This document shows positions 24,173 through 31,357 of a DNA stretch of 31,425 bases, piece by piece (the stretch's first letter is position 1; each line of letters starts with the position of its first letter). Both the position numbers and the translations under genes were made by a program. This DNA is from an uncultured Bacteroidia bacterium (GTDB lineage Bacteria > Bacteroidota > Bacteroidia > Bacteroidales > CAJPTX01). The notes beneath the pieces were generated by a model. The model saw only the letters and a list, made by a program, of their open reading frames with translations, made no database searches and had not been told where the DNA came from. The DNA is taken from NCBI GenBank assembly GCA_938038735.1, contig CALHSW010000009.1, forward strand, positions 1-31,425. Reading direction: 5' to 3'.

Positions 24173-25189
24173 TTAGTTAAATCGATACCCGATGGCCACG
24201 TTGAGGTAGATGTTGTACATCGCGAAGGGAATGCCCTTGAACTTATCGTTATCGAATATGGGGATGAGCCCCACCCCGAGCCCTGCGTCAAGCATAATGT
24301 TGGCACCGAGATGGTGGGAGCCGTACAGCTCCACGCCGGCATCAAATTTACTGGTTTCGCTGCTAAACTCATAGTCGGCACTTTCAACGAGTATCTTCGT
24401 GGAGGTGGGGTCTGTATCGCTCGGACGAGTCCAAAGGTGTCCTTTCTCCACCTTTCCGCCAAATCCCCTCGTCATGGCTAATGCCACGAAGCCGCCCGCC
24501 TCAAGGGCGTAGTTCTTAGTAATTTGAAACCCCATGCGCACAGGAATAGAGAAGTACGACATAACCACCTTGGTGACGTTCTCCCCCGTGAATGCCCCTG
24601 CGATGATGCTGATTGTGCCACCCGACTCTTGGGGCACTTCCGTTTGGAAGTCTTGTACACCCGCTCGGGTCTTCATGCCCTTATACTCGAAGCGGAGACC
24701 CGCGAGCGCGTAGAACCATCCATGAATGGGAAACTTTTTCTCTATTGAGATGGAGGGGGCAAAAATGGGCGCAAAGGAAAGCACCGTGGAGTTCTCCGGT
24801 AGCCCGAAGGGGGCGGTAGCTCCCACGTTTAGCCCCACCTTGACGCTGGTTTGTTTCAATGCCACCTTTGAAGCGTCAAGCATCTTCTCAAAGAAATTAC
24901 GGTTGCGGGGTGTAGCGTAGTTCAGCGCAATGGCTGCGTCGGCGGTGTCGGTCGCGAAGGAGTCAATAGCGTAGATGTAGTCGCGCTTCACAATGACCAG
25001 CGTGGTGTCGCAGAGGTTAATGACGCTCAGCGTGTCGCCGAGGATGTTGAGGGCTAAGGTGTCGTTAATGGCCTGTAGGCGAACCGTGTCGCGCTGCGCC
25101 GCGGCTTCCCTCGGCAGCAGCACGAGGCAGAAGAGGGAAAGGATCGCGGAGAGAGAAAAGCAACGTATCAATTTGGGATAGAAATTCAT
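24173..25189 (-). CDS. PorT-like/porin-family outer-membrane beta-barrel protein
   Basis: The ATG at 25189 gives 338 residues with a clean signal peptide (LLPREAAAQR, cleavage at about 32). An in-frame ATG at 25225 would lie upstream of the promoter at 25214-25222 and is rejected. After the signal is an unusual Asp/Thr-rich segment with repeated DT and D-L-A/V pairs (INDTLALNILGDTLSVINLCDTTLVI), then a barrel with GLNVGATAPFG, WFYALAGLRFEYKG, FSIPVRMGFQITKNYALEAGGF and a C-terminal GYRFN, close to the usual aromatic end. It resembles the outer-membrane beta-barrel (PorT-like) families. Function is not known. Confidence 0.78.
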   Translation of the reverse strand: MNFYPKLIRCFSLSAILSLFCLVLLPREAAAQRDTVRLQAINDTLALNILGDTLSVINLCDTTLVIVKRDYIYAIDSFATDTADAAIALNYATPRNRNFFEKMLDASKVALKQTSVKVGLNVGATAPFGLPENSTVLSFAPIFAPSISIEKKFPIHGWFYALAGLRFEYKGMKTRAGVQDFQTEVPQESGGTISIIAGAFTGENVTKVVMSYFSIPVRMGFQITKNYALEAGGFVALAMTRGFGGKVEKGHLWTRPSDTDPTSTKILVESADYEFSSETSKFDAGVELYGSHHLGANIMLDAGLGVGLIPIFDNDKFKGIPFAMYNIYLNVAIGYRFN

Positions 25190-25213
25190 GTTGTTCTCTG
25201 TTGGTTTACTACC

Positions 25214-25222
25214 GCGAAGGTA
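25214..25222 (-). promoter_or_regulatory. -7 element for the beta-barrel gene
   Basis: The minus strand reads TACCTTCGC, the third identical copy in the window, 25 bases before the ATG at 25189. It fixes the start codon choice. Confidence 0.55.
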
Positions 25223-25329
25223 CAAGAGATTTGGAATATGCTTGAAAGGCTGCCAGCGGTGCTGTATAGGATTGCGAAAAGACCAACAGAAGCCGATACT
25301 TCGCTACATGCTAATATTAAGAAATTTGG

Positions 25330-25338
25330 TATATTTGC
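25330..25338 (+). promoter_or_regulatory. -7 element for the dipeptidyl peptidase III gene
   Basis: TATATTTGC matches TAnnTTTG exactly, 23 bases before the ATG at 25361, giving a short leader with a GAGAAGAAA purine run. The -33 region is not clear. Confidence 0.6.
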
Positions 25339-25360
25339 ACCCTAAAGTACAGAGAAGAAA

Positions 25361-27412
25361 ATGAGAAAGTTATTTGTGATGGCGATGTGTGGCCTTGCGG
25401 TATGTGGCCTCGCGAGCTGCGGTGGCGGCGTGCAGAAGGCGAAAACAGAGGAATCGGCGCAGCAACCATGGACGTTGGAGCAGTTTGCCGACCTTAGGAT
25501 TATGCGCTATGAGATCCCCGGATGGGACTCGCTGACGCCGCAGCAGCGCGTGCTGTGCTACTACCTCAGCGAGGCGGCACTCTGCGGGCGTGATATTATC
25601 TATGACCAGAATGGCGCGGACAACCTAACCATTCGGAGGCTCCTAGAGGCGATGTACCTTGCCAATAGGGAGAAGGAGAGCGGAGAGGAGTGGAACAACT
25701 TTGTGGTCTACCTAAAGCGGGTGTGGTTCGCTAATGGCATCCATCACCACTACGCCATGACCAAGTTTACCCCTAACTTCTCTACGTCATACTTCCGTAA
25801 GCTTGTGGCTACCACGCCGATGGAGACCCTGCCCGAAGAGATAAGGGATACAACGAAGCTTTTTGCCTACGCCATGCCGGTAATCTACGATTCGCTCTAC
25901 GCAGCCAAGCGGGTCAATAAGGCGGCGGACCAGGATTTACTACTCTCCTCCGCGATGAACTACTACCGCGGCGTGTCGCAGGCCGAGGCAGAGGCCTACG
26001 AGGCGGGCCTTCGGGCGGCAGACCAAAGCGGAAAGCTCCCCGTAGGGATGAACTCGCAGCTGGTGAAGGTGGATGGCCAATTGCAGGAGCGTGTATGGAA
26101 AGTGGGGGGCATGTACACCCAGGCCATTGAGAAAATTGTCTACTGGCTCCGCAAAGCGCAGGAGGTGGCAGAAACGCCAGAGCAGGCGAAGAGCATAGGG
26201 GAGCTTATCCGCTACTATGAGACGGGCGACCTCTCTACCTTCAATGACTATTGCATAGCGTGGGTGAACGATACGGCAGCGCAGGTAGACTTTGTGAATG
26301 GCTTTATTGAGGATTACGGCGACCCGCTCGGCGTTAAGTGCAGCTGGGAGAGCATAGTGAACTTTAAAGACATGGCGGCAACCCATCGCATGGAGACCCT
26401 TTCTGCCAATGCGCAATGGTTCGAGGACAACTCCCCCGTTGATGGCAAATACAAGAAGAAAGAGGTTAAGGGCGTTACTGCAAAGGTTATCAACGCCGTG
26501 CAGCTCGCGGGCGACTGCTACCCCTCAACCCCGATAGGTATCAACCTGCCGAACGCTAACTGGATACGTAAGGAGCATGGCTCTAAGAGCGTTACGATTG
26601 AGAACATCACCTATGCCTACGATAAGGCGGCTGAAGGTAACGGTTTTCTGGAGGAGTTTGCATACTCTCCCGAAGAGATAGAGCGTAGCCGCCAGTACGG
26701 CTGCTTGAGCTCCAATGTGCATACGGATCTGCACGAATGCCTCGGCCATGCTAGCGGGCAGCTGATGCCCAATGTGAGCGGCGGTGCGCTAAAGAATTAT
26801 TCTGCAACGCTAGAGGAGGCGAGGGCCGATCTCTTCGCATTGTACTACATCATGGATCCCAAGCTGGTGGAGCTGGGCATCCTGCCGAGCCTAGAGTACG
26901 CAAAGGCGGAGTACGATAGCTATATCCGCAATGGTCTTTTAACGCAGCTCACCCGCATCAAGCCAGGGGAAGAGATTGAAGAGGATCATATGCGTAACAG
27001 GGCGTTGATCGCCCGGTGGGTGTATGAGAAGGGGCAGGATAAGAACGTGGTTAAGTTTGAGAAGCGTGACGGCAAAACGTTTGTCACCATCACCGACTAC
27101 GATGCCCTGAGGGGGCTATTCGGCGATTTGCTGGCTGAGGTGCAGCGGGTAAAGAGTGAAGGTGATTTTGAGGCGGGGAAGGATCTTGTGGAACGTTACG
27201 GCGTAAAGGTTGACCCGCAGCTGCATGCGGAGGTGCTGAGCCGCTACGAGGGATTGCATCTCGCTCCTTACGGAGGGTTCGTTAATCCTCGCATTGAGCC
27301 GGTGTATGAAGGGGAAAAGATTGTGGACGCAAAGGTTGTCTATGGCGAGAGCTACGCTGAGCAGATGCTCCGCTACAGCCGTGACTATAGCTTCCTGCCG
27401 AACCGCAACTAG
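25361..27412 (+). CDS. Dipeptidyl peptidase III (M49 family), lipoprotein form
   Basis: The 683-residue zinc peptidase removes N-terminal dipeptides from short peptides. The M49 signature HEXXGH is present as HECLGH at 458-463, with the second zinc/catalytic motif EEARAD at 485-490 (EECRAE/D in other members). A lipoprotein signal precedes it: MRKLFVMAMCGLAVCGLASC with Cys20, so this form is exported and anchored in the envelope, unlike the cytosolic eukaryotic enzyme. Length agrees with bacterial DPP III. It fits an organism that feeds on peptides. It has its own promoter and is followed by a hairpin before gcvT. Confidence 0.93.
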   Translation: MRKLFVMAMCGLAVCGLASCGGGVQKAKTEESAQQPWTLEQFADLRIMRYEIPGWDSLTPQQRVLCYYLSEAALCGRDIIYDQNGADNLTIRRLLEAMYLANREKESGEEWNNFVVYLKRVWFANGIHHHYAMTKFTPNFSTSYFRKLVATTPMETLPEEIRDTTKLFAYAMPVIYDSLYAAKRVNKAADQDLLLSSAMNYYRGVSQAEAEAYEAGLRAADQSGKLPVGMNSQLVKVDGQLQERVWKVGGMYTQAIEKIVYWLRKAQEVAETPEQAKSIGELIRYYETGDLSTFNDYCIAWVNDTAAQVDFVNGFIEDYGDPLGVKCSWESIVNFKDMAATHRMETLSANAQWFEDNSPVDGKYKKKEVKGVTAKVINAVQLAGDCYPSTPIGINLPNANWIRKEHGSKSVTIENITYAYDKAAEGNGFLEEFAYSPEEIERSRQYGCLSSNVHTDLHECLGHASGQLMPNVSGGALKNYSATLEEARADLFALYYIMDPKLVELGILPSLEYAKAEYDSYIRNGLLTQLTRIKPGEEIEEDHMRNRALIARWVYEKGQDKNVVKFEKRDGKTFVTITDYDALRGLFGDLLAEVQRVKSEGDFEAGKDLVERYGVKVDPQLHAEVLSRYEGLHLAPYGGFVNPRIEPVYEGEKIVDAKVVYGESYAEQMLRYSRDYSFLPNRN

Positions 27413-27414
27413 CT

Positions 27415-27468
27415 GTTGCTCTGTGCATGCTGGTTCATGCTTCAGCGTGGGCTAGCATGCACAGCAAC
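27415..27468 (+). terminator. Stem-loop after the dipeptidyl peptidase III gene
   Basis: GTTGCT then TGTGCATGCT (one extra C between) pairs with AGCATGCACAGCAAC across a 22-base loop, a 15-16-bp stem starting two bases after the stop codon. There is no T-run after it, so it may be an inefficient terminator or an mRNA 3' stabiliser before gcvT. Confidence 0.55.
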
Positions 27469-27509
27469 TCGTGGAAAAGTTTATAGATAGGTAAGAGGAA
27501 TTATAAAAT

Positions 27510-28616
27510 ATGAAAGAGACACCATTAACGAGTACGCACATCGCGCTGGGCGCTAAGATGGCGGAATTTGCGGGCTACAACATGCCCATAGAGTATGAGA
27601 GCATTGCTGCGGAGCATAATGCGGTGCGGGAGCATGTGGGGGTGTTTGATGTATCGCACATGGGAGAGTTTTGGGTGAAAGGGCCTAAGGCGATTGAGTT
27701 CCTGCAGCGTGTGGCTGTGAACGACATCTCGGTGCTGAAGGATGGTCAGGCGCAGTATAACTGCATGACCAAAGAGGACGGCGGCATTATAGATGACTTT
27801 ATCGTTTATCGGATCAATGCTGAAACCTTCCTGATGGTACCCAATGCGGCCAATCTCCCCAAGGACTGGGCGTGGTTGAGCCGGCATGCCGAGGAGATGG
27901 GGTTGCGCCCTGGGAAGGAACTCTACGACGCTTCTGACGAGATGGGGCTCATCGCGGTGCAGGGCCCCGATTCGCTAAAGGTGGTTCAGAAGCTTGTAGA
28001 TGAGCCGATAGATGCCATCAAGTACTACACCTTTAAGAAGGTGAACATTGCAGGGGTAAAGGAGGCCATCCTCTCCATGACGGGCTACACAGGCGAGAAG
28101 GGGTGTGAAATCTATCTCGCCAAGGAAGATGTGAAGCACGTGTGGGATGAGCTTTTCAAGGCGGGTGCAGAGTTCGGCATTAAGCCCTGCGGCTTAGGTG
28201 CGCGCGATACGCTTCGTCTTGAAATGGGCTTCTGCCTCTACGGCAATGACATTTGCGAGACAACCAACCCCATCGAGGCGGGGCTGGGTTGGATTACCAA
28301 GATCCTGGATGGCAAGGAGTTCATCGGGAAGGCGGCCATTGCCAAGGTGAAGGAGGAGGGCTTTACGCGAAAGCTGGTAGCCTTTGAAATGGTGGATCGC
28401 GGCATACCGCGCCAGCATTATAAGATTTACAGCCCAGACGGAGAGGAGATAGGGGAGGTGACCTCTGGCACGCAGTCGCCCTCGTTGAAAAAGGGCATTG
28501 GGCTAGGCTACGTGAAGCGTGGTTTCCATAAAGTTGATACGGAGATATGCATTGAGGTTCGCAAAAAGCACCTCAAGGCGAAGGTGGTGAAGCTACCGTT
28601 CTATAAGAAGGCGTAG
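27510..28616 (+). CDS. gcvT: Aminomethyltransferase, glycine cleavage system T protein
   Basis: The 368-residue protein transfers the aminomethyl carbon from the H-protein lipoyl arm to tetrahydrofolate, releasing ammonia. Family motifs include LTSTHIALGAKMAEFAGYNMPIEY at the N-terminus, VGVFDVSHMGEF, YNCMTKEDGGIIDDFIVYR, SMTGYTGEKGCEIY and GLGARDTLRLEMGFCLYGND. Length and ending are normal. The other glycine-cleavage genes are not in the window; gcvT is followed by a terminator, so it stands alone here, as it does in several Bacteroidales. It is cytoplasmic. Confidence 0.96.
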   Translation: MKETPLTSTHIALGAKMAEFAGYNMPIEYESIAAEHNAVREHVGVFDVSHMGEFWVKGPKAIEFLQRVAVNDISVLKDGQAQYNCMTKEDGGIIDDFIVYRINAETFLMVPNAANLPKDWAWLSRHAEEMGLRPGKELYDASDEMGLIAVQGPDSLKVVQKLVDEPIDAIKYYTFKKVNIAGVKEAILSMTGYTGEKGCEIYLAKEDVKHVWDELFKAGAEFGIKPCGLGARDTLRLEMGFCLYGNDICETTNPIEAGLGWITKILDGKEFIGKAAIAKVKEEGFTRKLVAFEMVDRGIPRQHYKIYSPDGEEIGEVTSGTQSPSLKKGIGLGYVKRGFHKVDTEICIEVRKKHLKAKVVKLPFYKKA

Positions 28617-28649
28617 CGTTGCGATTGTAGTAAGTAGTTAGTTGTTGGG

Positions 28650-28688
28650 GGTGGCGTGCGCAGCGATGCGTGCGCCACCTTCTTTTTG
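28650..28688 (+). terminator. Rho-independent terminator after gcvT
   Basis: GGTGGCG at 28650-28656 pairs with CGCCACC at 28673-28679, with further GC-rich pairing inside, and TTCTTTTTGC follows. Confidence 0.85.
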
Positions 28689-28767
28689 CTAGGCTGACAG
28701 GTTAAAAAATGCGAATCTCAATCACTCATTGAGTTAAGAGGTGCAGCATTTCAATTCTTTCTCAGCT

Positions 28768-28870
28768 ATGCAGCCCCGTCCGTAGGACGGTCTCTCAATA
28801 GCAGGGGGTTTTCAAACCCCCGGATTCTTGCCCGCAAGGCAAGCCAGTCTGAAAGACTGACCCTGACGGT
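28768..28870 (+). repeat. Multi-hairpin repeat element, left copy
   Basis: About 103 bases hold four hairpins in a row: CCGTCC/GGACGG (28776-28790), GGGGGTTT/AAACCCCC (28804-28821), CTTGCC/GGCAAG (28827-28843) and CAGTC/GACTG (28845-28859). An inverted second copy at 31251-31357 is about 85% identical by eye and has the same hairpin order. It carries no coding frame. It may be a REP-like or MITE-like non-autonomous repeat or a structured RNA region. Confidence 0.8.
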
Positions 28871-29075
28871 CGTCACGACAGATATTTGCGTTAAAAACGT
28901 ATTAATGAACAGGGGCATCGGTCAGTCTGTGCTGCGGTGTCTCGCAACCTATTTCGGTGCGGTTTTGCGACAGAAAACGCAGATGGTCCATGGGGGCTAT
29001 AGAGACCAACCTGTGCAATTCTTTTCCTTAAATCTCCACTCTGGGTAGATTCCCGAATGGCCAGAGACACCAGCG
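28871..29075. other. Intergenic region beside the left repeat copy
   Basis: No gene is seen between gcvT and the BIG2 lipoprotein gene. Besides the repeat, this stretch has an imperfect stem at about 28936-28974 (CGCAA with TTGCG) and GGTCAGTCT at 28920-28928, which is complementary to AGACTGACC at 28854-28862 in the repeat and so allows an alternative fold. Confidence 0.45.
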
Positions 29076-29109
29076 AAAAAAAACGGCTGGAGGCTAATGC
29101 CCCCAGCCG
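29076..29109 (-). terminator. Rho-independent terminator of the BIG2 lipoprotein gene
   Basis: On the minus strand an 11-bp stem (29109-29099 with 29094-29084, one G-U pair, four-base loop) is followed by eight T residues (29083-29076). It lies 55 bases after the stop codon and is the clearest intrinsic terminator in the window. Confidence 0.9.
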
Positions 29110-29163
29110 CCTACACCTACGCACCGCCGTAGGCATAAACCTCCTAGTATTTGTTTTTACTTG

Positions 29164-30876
29164 TCATAGGATGGTAGCTTTTTCCATTTCAAGAAGAAGC
29201 TTTGCGGTACCCGCCTTATTGACAATAATAGTGCAGTAGAGTTTAGTGCCCTTTTCTATTCTGACCTCGGTTAGGGTCAAAGGATCACTGCCAGTACCGA
29301 TTGGCTTTATTACAATTTTGTCGCCCTGTTTTATATATTTTCCGCGTAGTGTCTCGTTTCGAACAGTTTTAATTTCCACCTTGCGCCATCCGAGTTCCCG
29401 AGCCACAGCCACATTGGTAAAGGTGAAGCTTTTATATACCGATGCCTCTTCCGATTTCCATTTGTCCTTACCAGTACGTATCTTCATTTCAGATGAAGTC
29501 ACATTCCAACCACCCACTATTGCGTCTATTTCCGTCACCGTCACCTTGCATTCCGCTGTTTTGTTTCCATCCGCCGTGGTCACTGTTATTGAGGCTATAC
29601 CCACTGCCATCGCCCTTACGTCCCCCTCGCTATCCACCGTGGCAATCGCCTGATTGCTGCTGCTCCACGTTACGTTCTTGTTGGTGGCATTCGCAGGGGC
29701 AACCGTTGCCGTGAGCTTTGCACTTTTCCCCTTTGTCAGTGTTAGCGTGGTTTTGTCAAGCGATACGCCGGTGACTGCCACGCTTGTTCCCGTCACCGTT
29801 ACCGTGCATTCCGCTGTTTTGTTCCCATCCTCCGTGGTCACCGTGATTGTGGCTGTCCCCGCGGCATTTGCCGTTACCTTCCCCTCGCTGTCCACCGTGG
29901 CAACCGCCCCATTGCTGCTGCTCCACGTTACGTTCTTGTTGGTGGCATTCGCAGGGGCAACCGTTGCCGTGAGCTTTGCATTCTCTCCTGCGGTCAGCGT
30001 TAGCGTGGTTTTGTCAAGCGATACGCCGGTGACTGCCACGCCTGTTCCCATCACTGTCACCTTGCATTCCGCTGTCATGCCCCCAGCCTTCGTGGTCGCC
30101 GTGATTGTGGCTGTCCCTGCGGCATTCGCCGTTACGTTCCCCTCGCTGTCCACCGTGGCAATCGCTGCATTGCTGCTGCTCCACGTTACGCTCTTGTTGG
30201 TGGCATTCGCAGGGGTAACCGTTGCCGTGAGCTTTGCATTCTTGCCTGCGGCTAGCGTTAGCGTGGTCTTGTCAAGCGATACGCCGGTGACTGGTATCCC
30301 TACCGTTACGGTGCATGTGGCTGTCTTGCCCCCATCCTTCGTGGTCACCGTGATTGTGGCGGTCCCCGCGGCATTCGCCGTTACCTTCCCCTCGCTATCC
30401 ACCGTGGCAATCGCTTCATCGCTGCTGCTCCACGTTACGCGCTTGTTAGTGGCATTCGCAGGGGCAACCGTTGCCATGAGCTTTGCGTTCCCTCCCGCAG
30501 CCACTGTTAGCGTGGTTTTGTCAAGCGATACGCCGGTGACTGCCACCTTTGCTGCCGTCACCGTCACCTTGCATTCCGCCTTTACGCTCCCTTTGTCGTT
30601 CGCAGTGGCCGTCACCGTAGCCTCGCCCGCCTTTATCGCTGTAACTGTGCCGTCCTCTACCGTTACCACGCTCTTGTCGCTTGTGGACCACGTTACCGAC
30701 TGATTCTCGGCATCGGCCGGCGCGATCTCCGCCGTTAGGACCTTCGTCTCCCCTTCGACTAGCGTTAGCGTCGTCTCGCTGAGCGAAACCCTCTCGACCA
30801 GCACCGGCTTCTTTTCGCAGCCCCATAGCACCGCCATCAATGCAATTACTAAATATACAGAAAATCGTTTCATCAT
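29164..30876 (-). CDS. BIG2-repeat surface lipoprotein
   Basis: The start is the ATG at 30876 (or 30873), a few bases after GGAGGG; a longer frame from 30903 would put hydrophilic residues before the signal. The product has about 570 residues with a lipoprotein signal (MMKRFSVYLVIALMAVLWGC). It has five BIG2 (bacterial Ig-like group 2) domains of 83-86 residues: the first is divergent, and the other four carry VTGVSLDKTTLT, NATNK, VTWSSS and ATVDSEG with few changes. The last 115 residues (from about DAIVGGWNVTSSEMKI) form a separate beta-rich domain with a lipocalin-like WNV start. BIG2 domains occur in surface adhesins and wall-binding proteins; the role here is inferred. It is flanked by inverted repeat copies and has its own terminator. 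Confidence 0.88.
   Translation of the reverse strand: MMKRFSVYLVIALMAVLWGCEKKPVLVERVSLSETTLTLVEGETKVLTAEIAPADAENQSVTWSTSDKSVVTVEDGTVTAIKAGEATVTATANDKGSVKAECKVTVTAAKVAVTGVSLDKTTLTVAAGGNAKLMATVAPANATNKRVTWSSSDEAIATVDSEGKVTANAAGTATITVTTKDGGKTATCTVTVGIPVTGVSLDKTTLTLAAGKNAKLTATVTPANATNKSVTWSSSNAAIATVDSEGNVTANAAGTATITATTKAGGMTAECKVTVMGTGVAVTGVSLDKTTLTLTAGENAKLTATVAPANATNKNVTWSSSNGAVATVDSEGKVTANAAGTATITVTTEDGNKTAECTVTVTGTSVAVTGVSLDKTTLTLTKGKSAKLTATVAPANATNKNVTWSSSNQAIATVDSEGDVRAMAVGIASITVTTADGNKTAECKVTVTEIDAIVGGWNVTSSEMKIRTGKDKWKSEEASVYKSFTFTNVAVARELGWRKVEIKTVRNETLRGKYIKQGDKIVIKPIGTGSDPLTLTEVRIEKGTKLYCTIIVNKAGTAKLLLEMEKATIL
29523..30545 (-). repeat. Tandem DNA repeats encoding BIG2 domains 2-5
   Basis: Four tandem units are nearly identical at DNA level. 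The marker GTCAAGCGATACGCCGGTGAC recurs at 29755, 30013, 30271 and 30520 (spacings 258, 258 and 249 bases), and other long blocks match too. Such identity permits gain or loss of whole domains by recombination. The last unit (nearest 29523) and the 249-base unit are the most changed. Confidence 0.88.
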
Positions 30877-30917
30877 ACATCCCTCCGTTGATTGGTTCCA
30901 CATCGTATTCGTTCCTC

Positions 30918-30925
30918 AAGGTATT
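30918..30925 (-). promoter_or_regulatory. Possible -7 element for the BIG2 gene
   Basis: The minus strand reads TACCTTGA, two bases from TACCTTTG, about 40 bases before the ATG. TTGC about 15 bases upstream is a weak -33 box. Confidence 0.3.
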
Positions 30926-31250
30926 GCATTACCTCCCTGCAACTGGCGCCCAATGTAAAGCTTTCTCCAAAAAGAAAAATCCTGCGTTTGCTTCCCAGTG
31001 GGCGGGTTCTGCGCGCCCGCTCCCTACAAACCTGCGCCAACACAAGCATTAATGGACTATGCTCATATCGCCTTATATTTTTAATTTTTGAAAGATTGCA
31101 CGAAATACGTATCACTCTGCTCGTTAGAATTCAAGAGAAGCACCAATATTTGCCTTTCTTGAACTCCCCGATTTTGAAGAATTTGGGGAGTCTTGGGGAG
31201 GCCGCTCTTCATCCTAGTTGGCATGGGGGTTATGTAAGGCTTGAGCGGAG
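30926..31250. other. Non-coding region upstream of the BIG2 gene
   Basis: No reliable gene is present. An open frame crossing 30892-31410 on the plus strand runs through the repeat element and has no protein-like features. CTCCCC at 31164-31169 pairs with GGGGAG at 31185-31190, and there is an AT-rich stretch at 31070-31095. The region between this and the repeat copy may hold regulatory sequence for the lipoprotein gene. Confidence 0.45.
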
Positions 31251-31357
31251 CGATCCGCCAGAGCCAGTCTTTCAGACTGGCTTGCCCTCGTGGGCAAGAA
31301 TTCGGGGGTCTGAAACCCCCTGGCTATTGAGAGACCGTCCTACGGCTAGGGCTGCAT
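31251..31357 (-). repeat. Multi-hairpin repeat element, right copy (inverted)
   Basis: This is the inverted partner of 28768-28870. The stems are AGCCAGTC/GACTGGCT (31262-31282), CTTGCCC/GGGCAAG (31281-31298) and GGGGGT/ACCCCC (31304-31320). The fourth, outermost hairpin is weaker here (CCTA/TAGG on the minus strand). Homology may extend weakly a further 30 bases past 31357. Confidence 0.8.

Noticed and set aside
25190..25225. Longer N-terminus of the minus-strand barrel protein
   Set aside because: The extra codons overlap the -7 promoter element and would put a hydrophilic stretch before the signal peptide.
28690..28900. CRISPR-like or terminator array from the serial hairpins
   Set aside because: The hairpins differ from one another in sequence and are not evenly spaced units with spacers. 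The inverted second copy shows that the whole block is the repeat.
29654..30703. A 349-codon open frame on the plus strand opposite the BIG2 gene
   Set aside because: It is the mirror of the tandem BIG2 units: its own sequence repeats with the same 258-base period and is an odd run of Val, Ser, Ala and Pro. The minus-strand frame has a signal peptide, domains and a terminator.
28768..31357. Classical insertion sequence or composite transposon
   Set aside because: No transposase or recombinase lies between the inverted copies, and no target-site duplication could be made out by eye.
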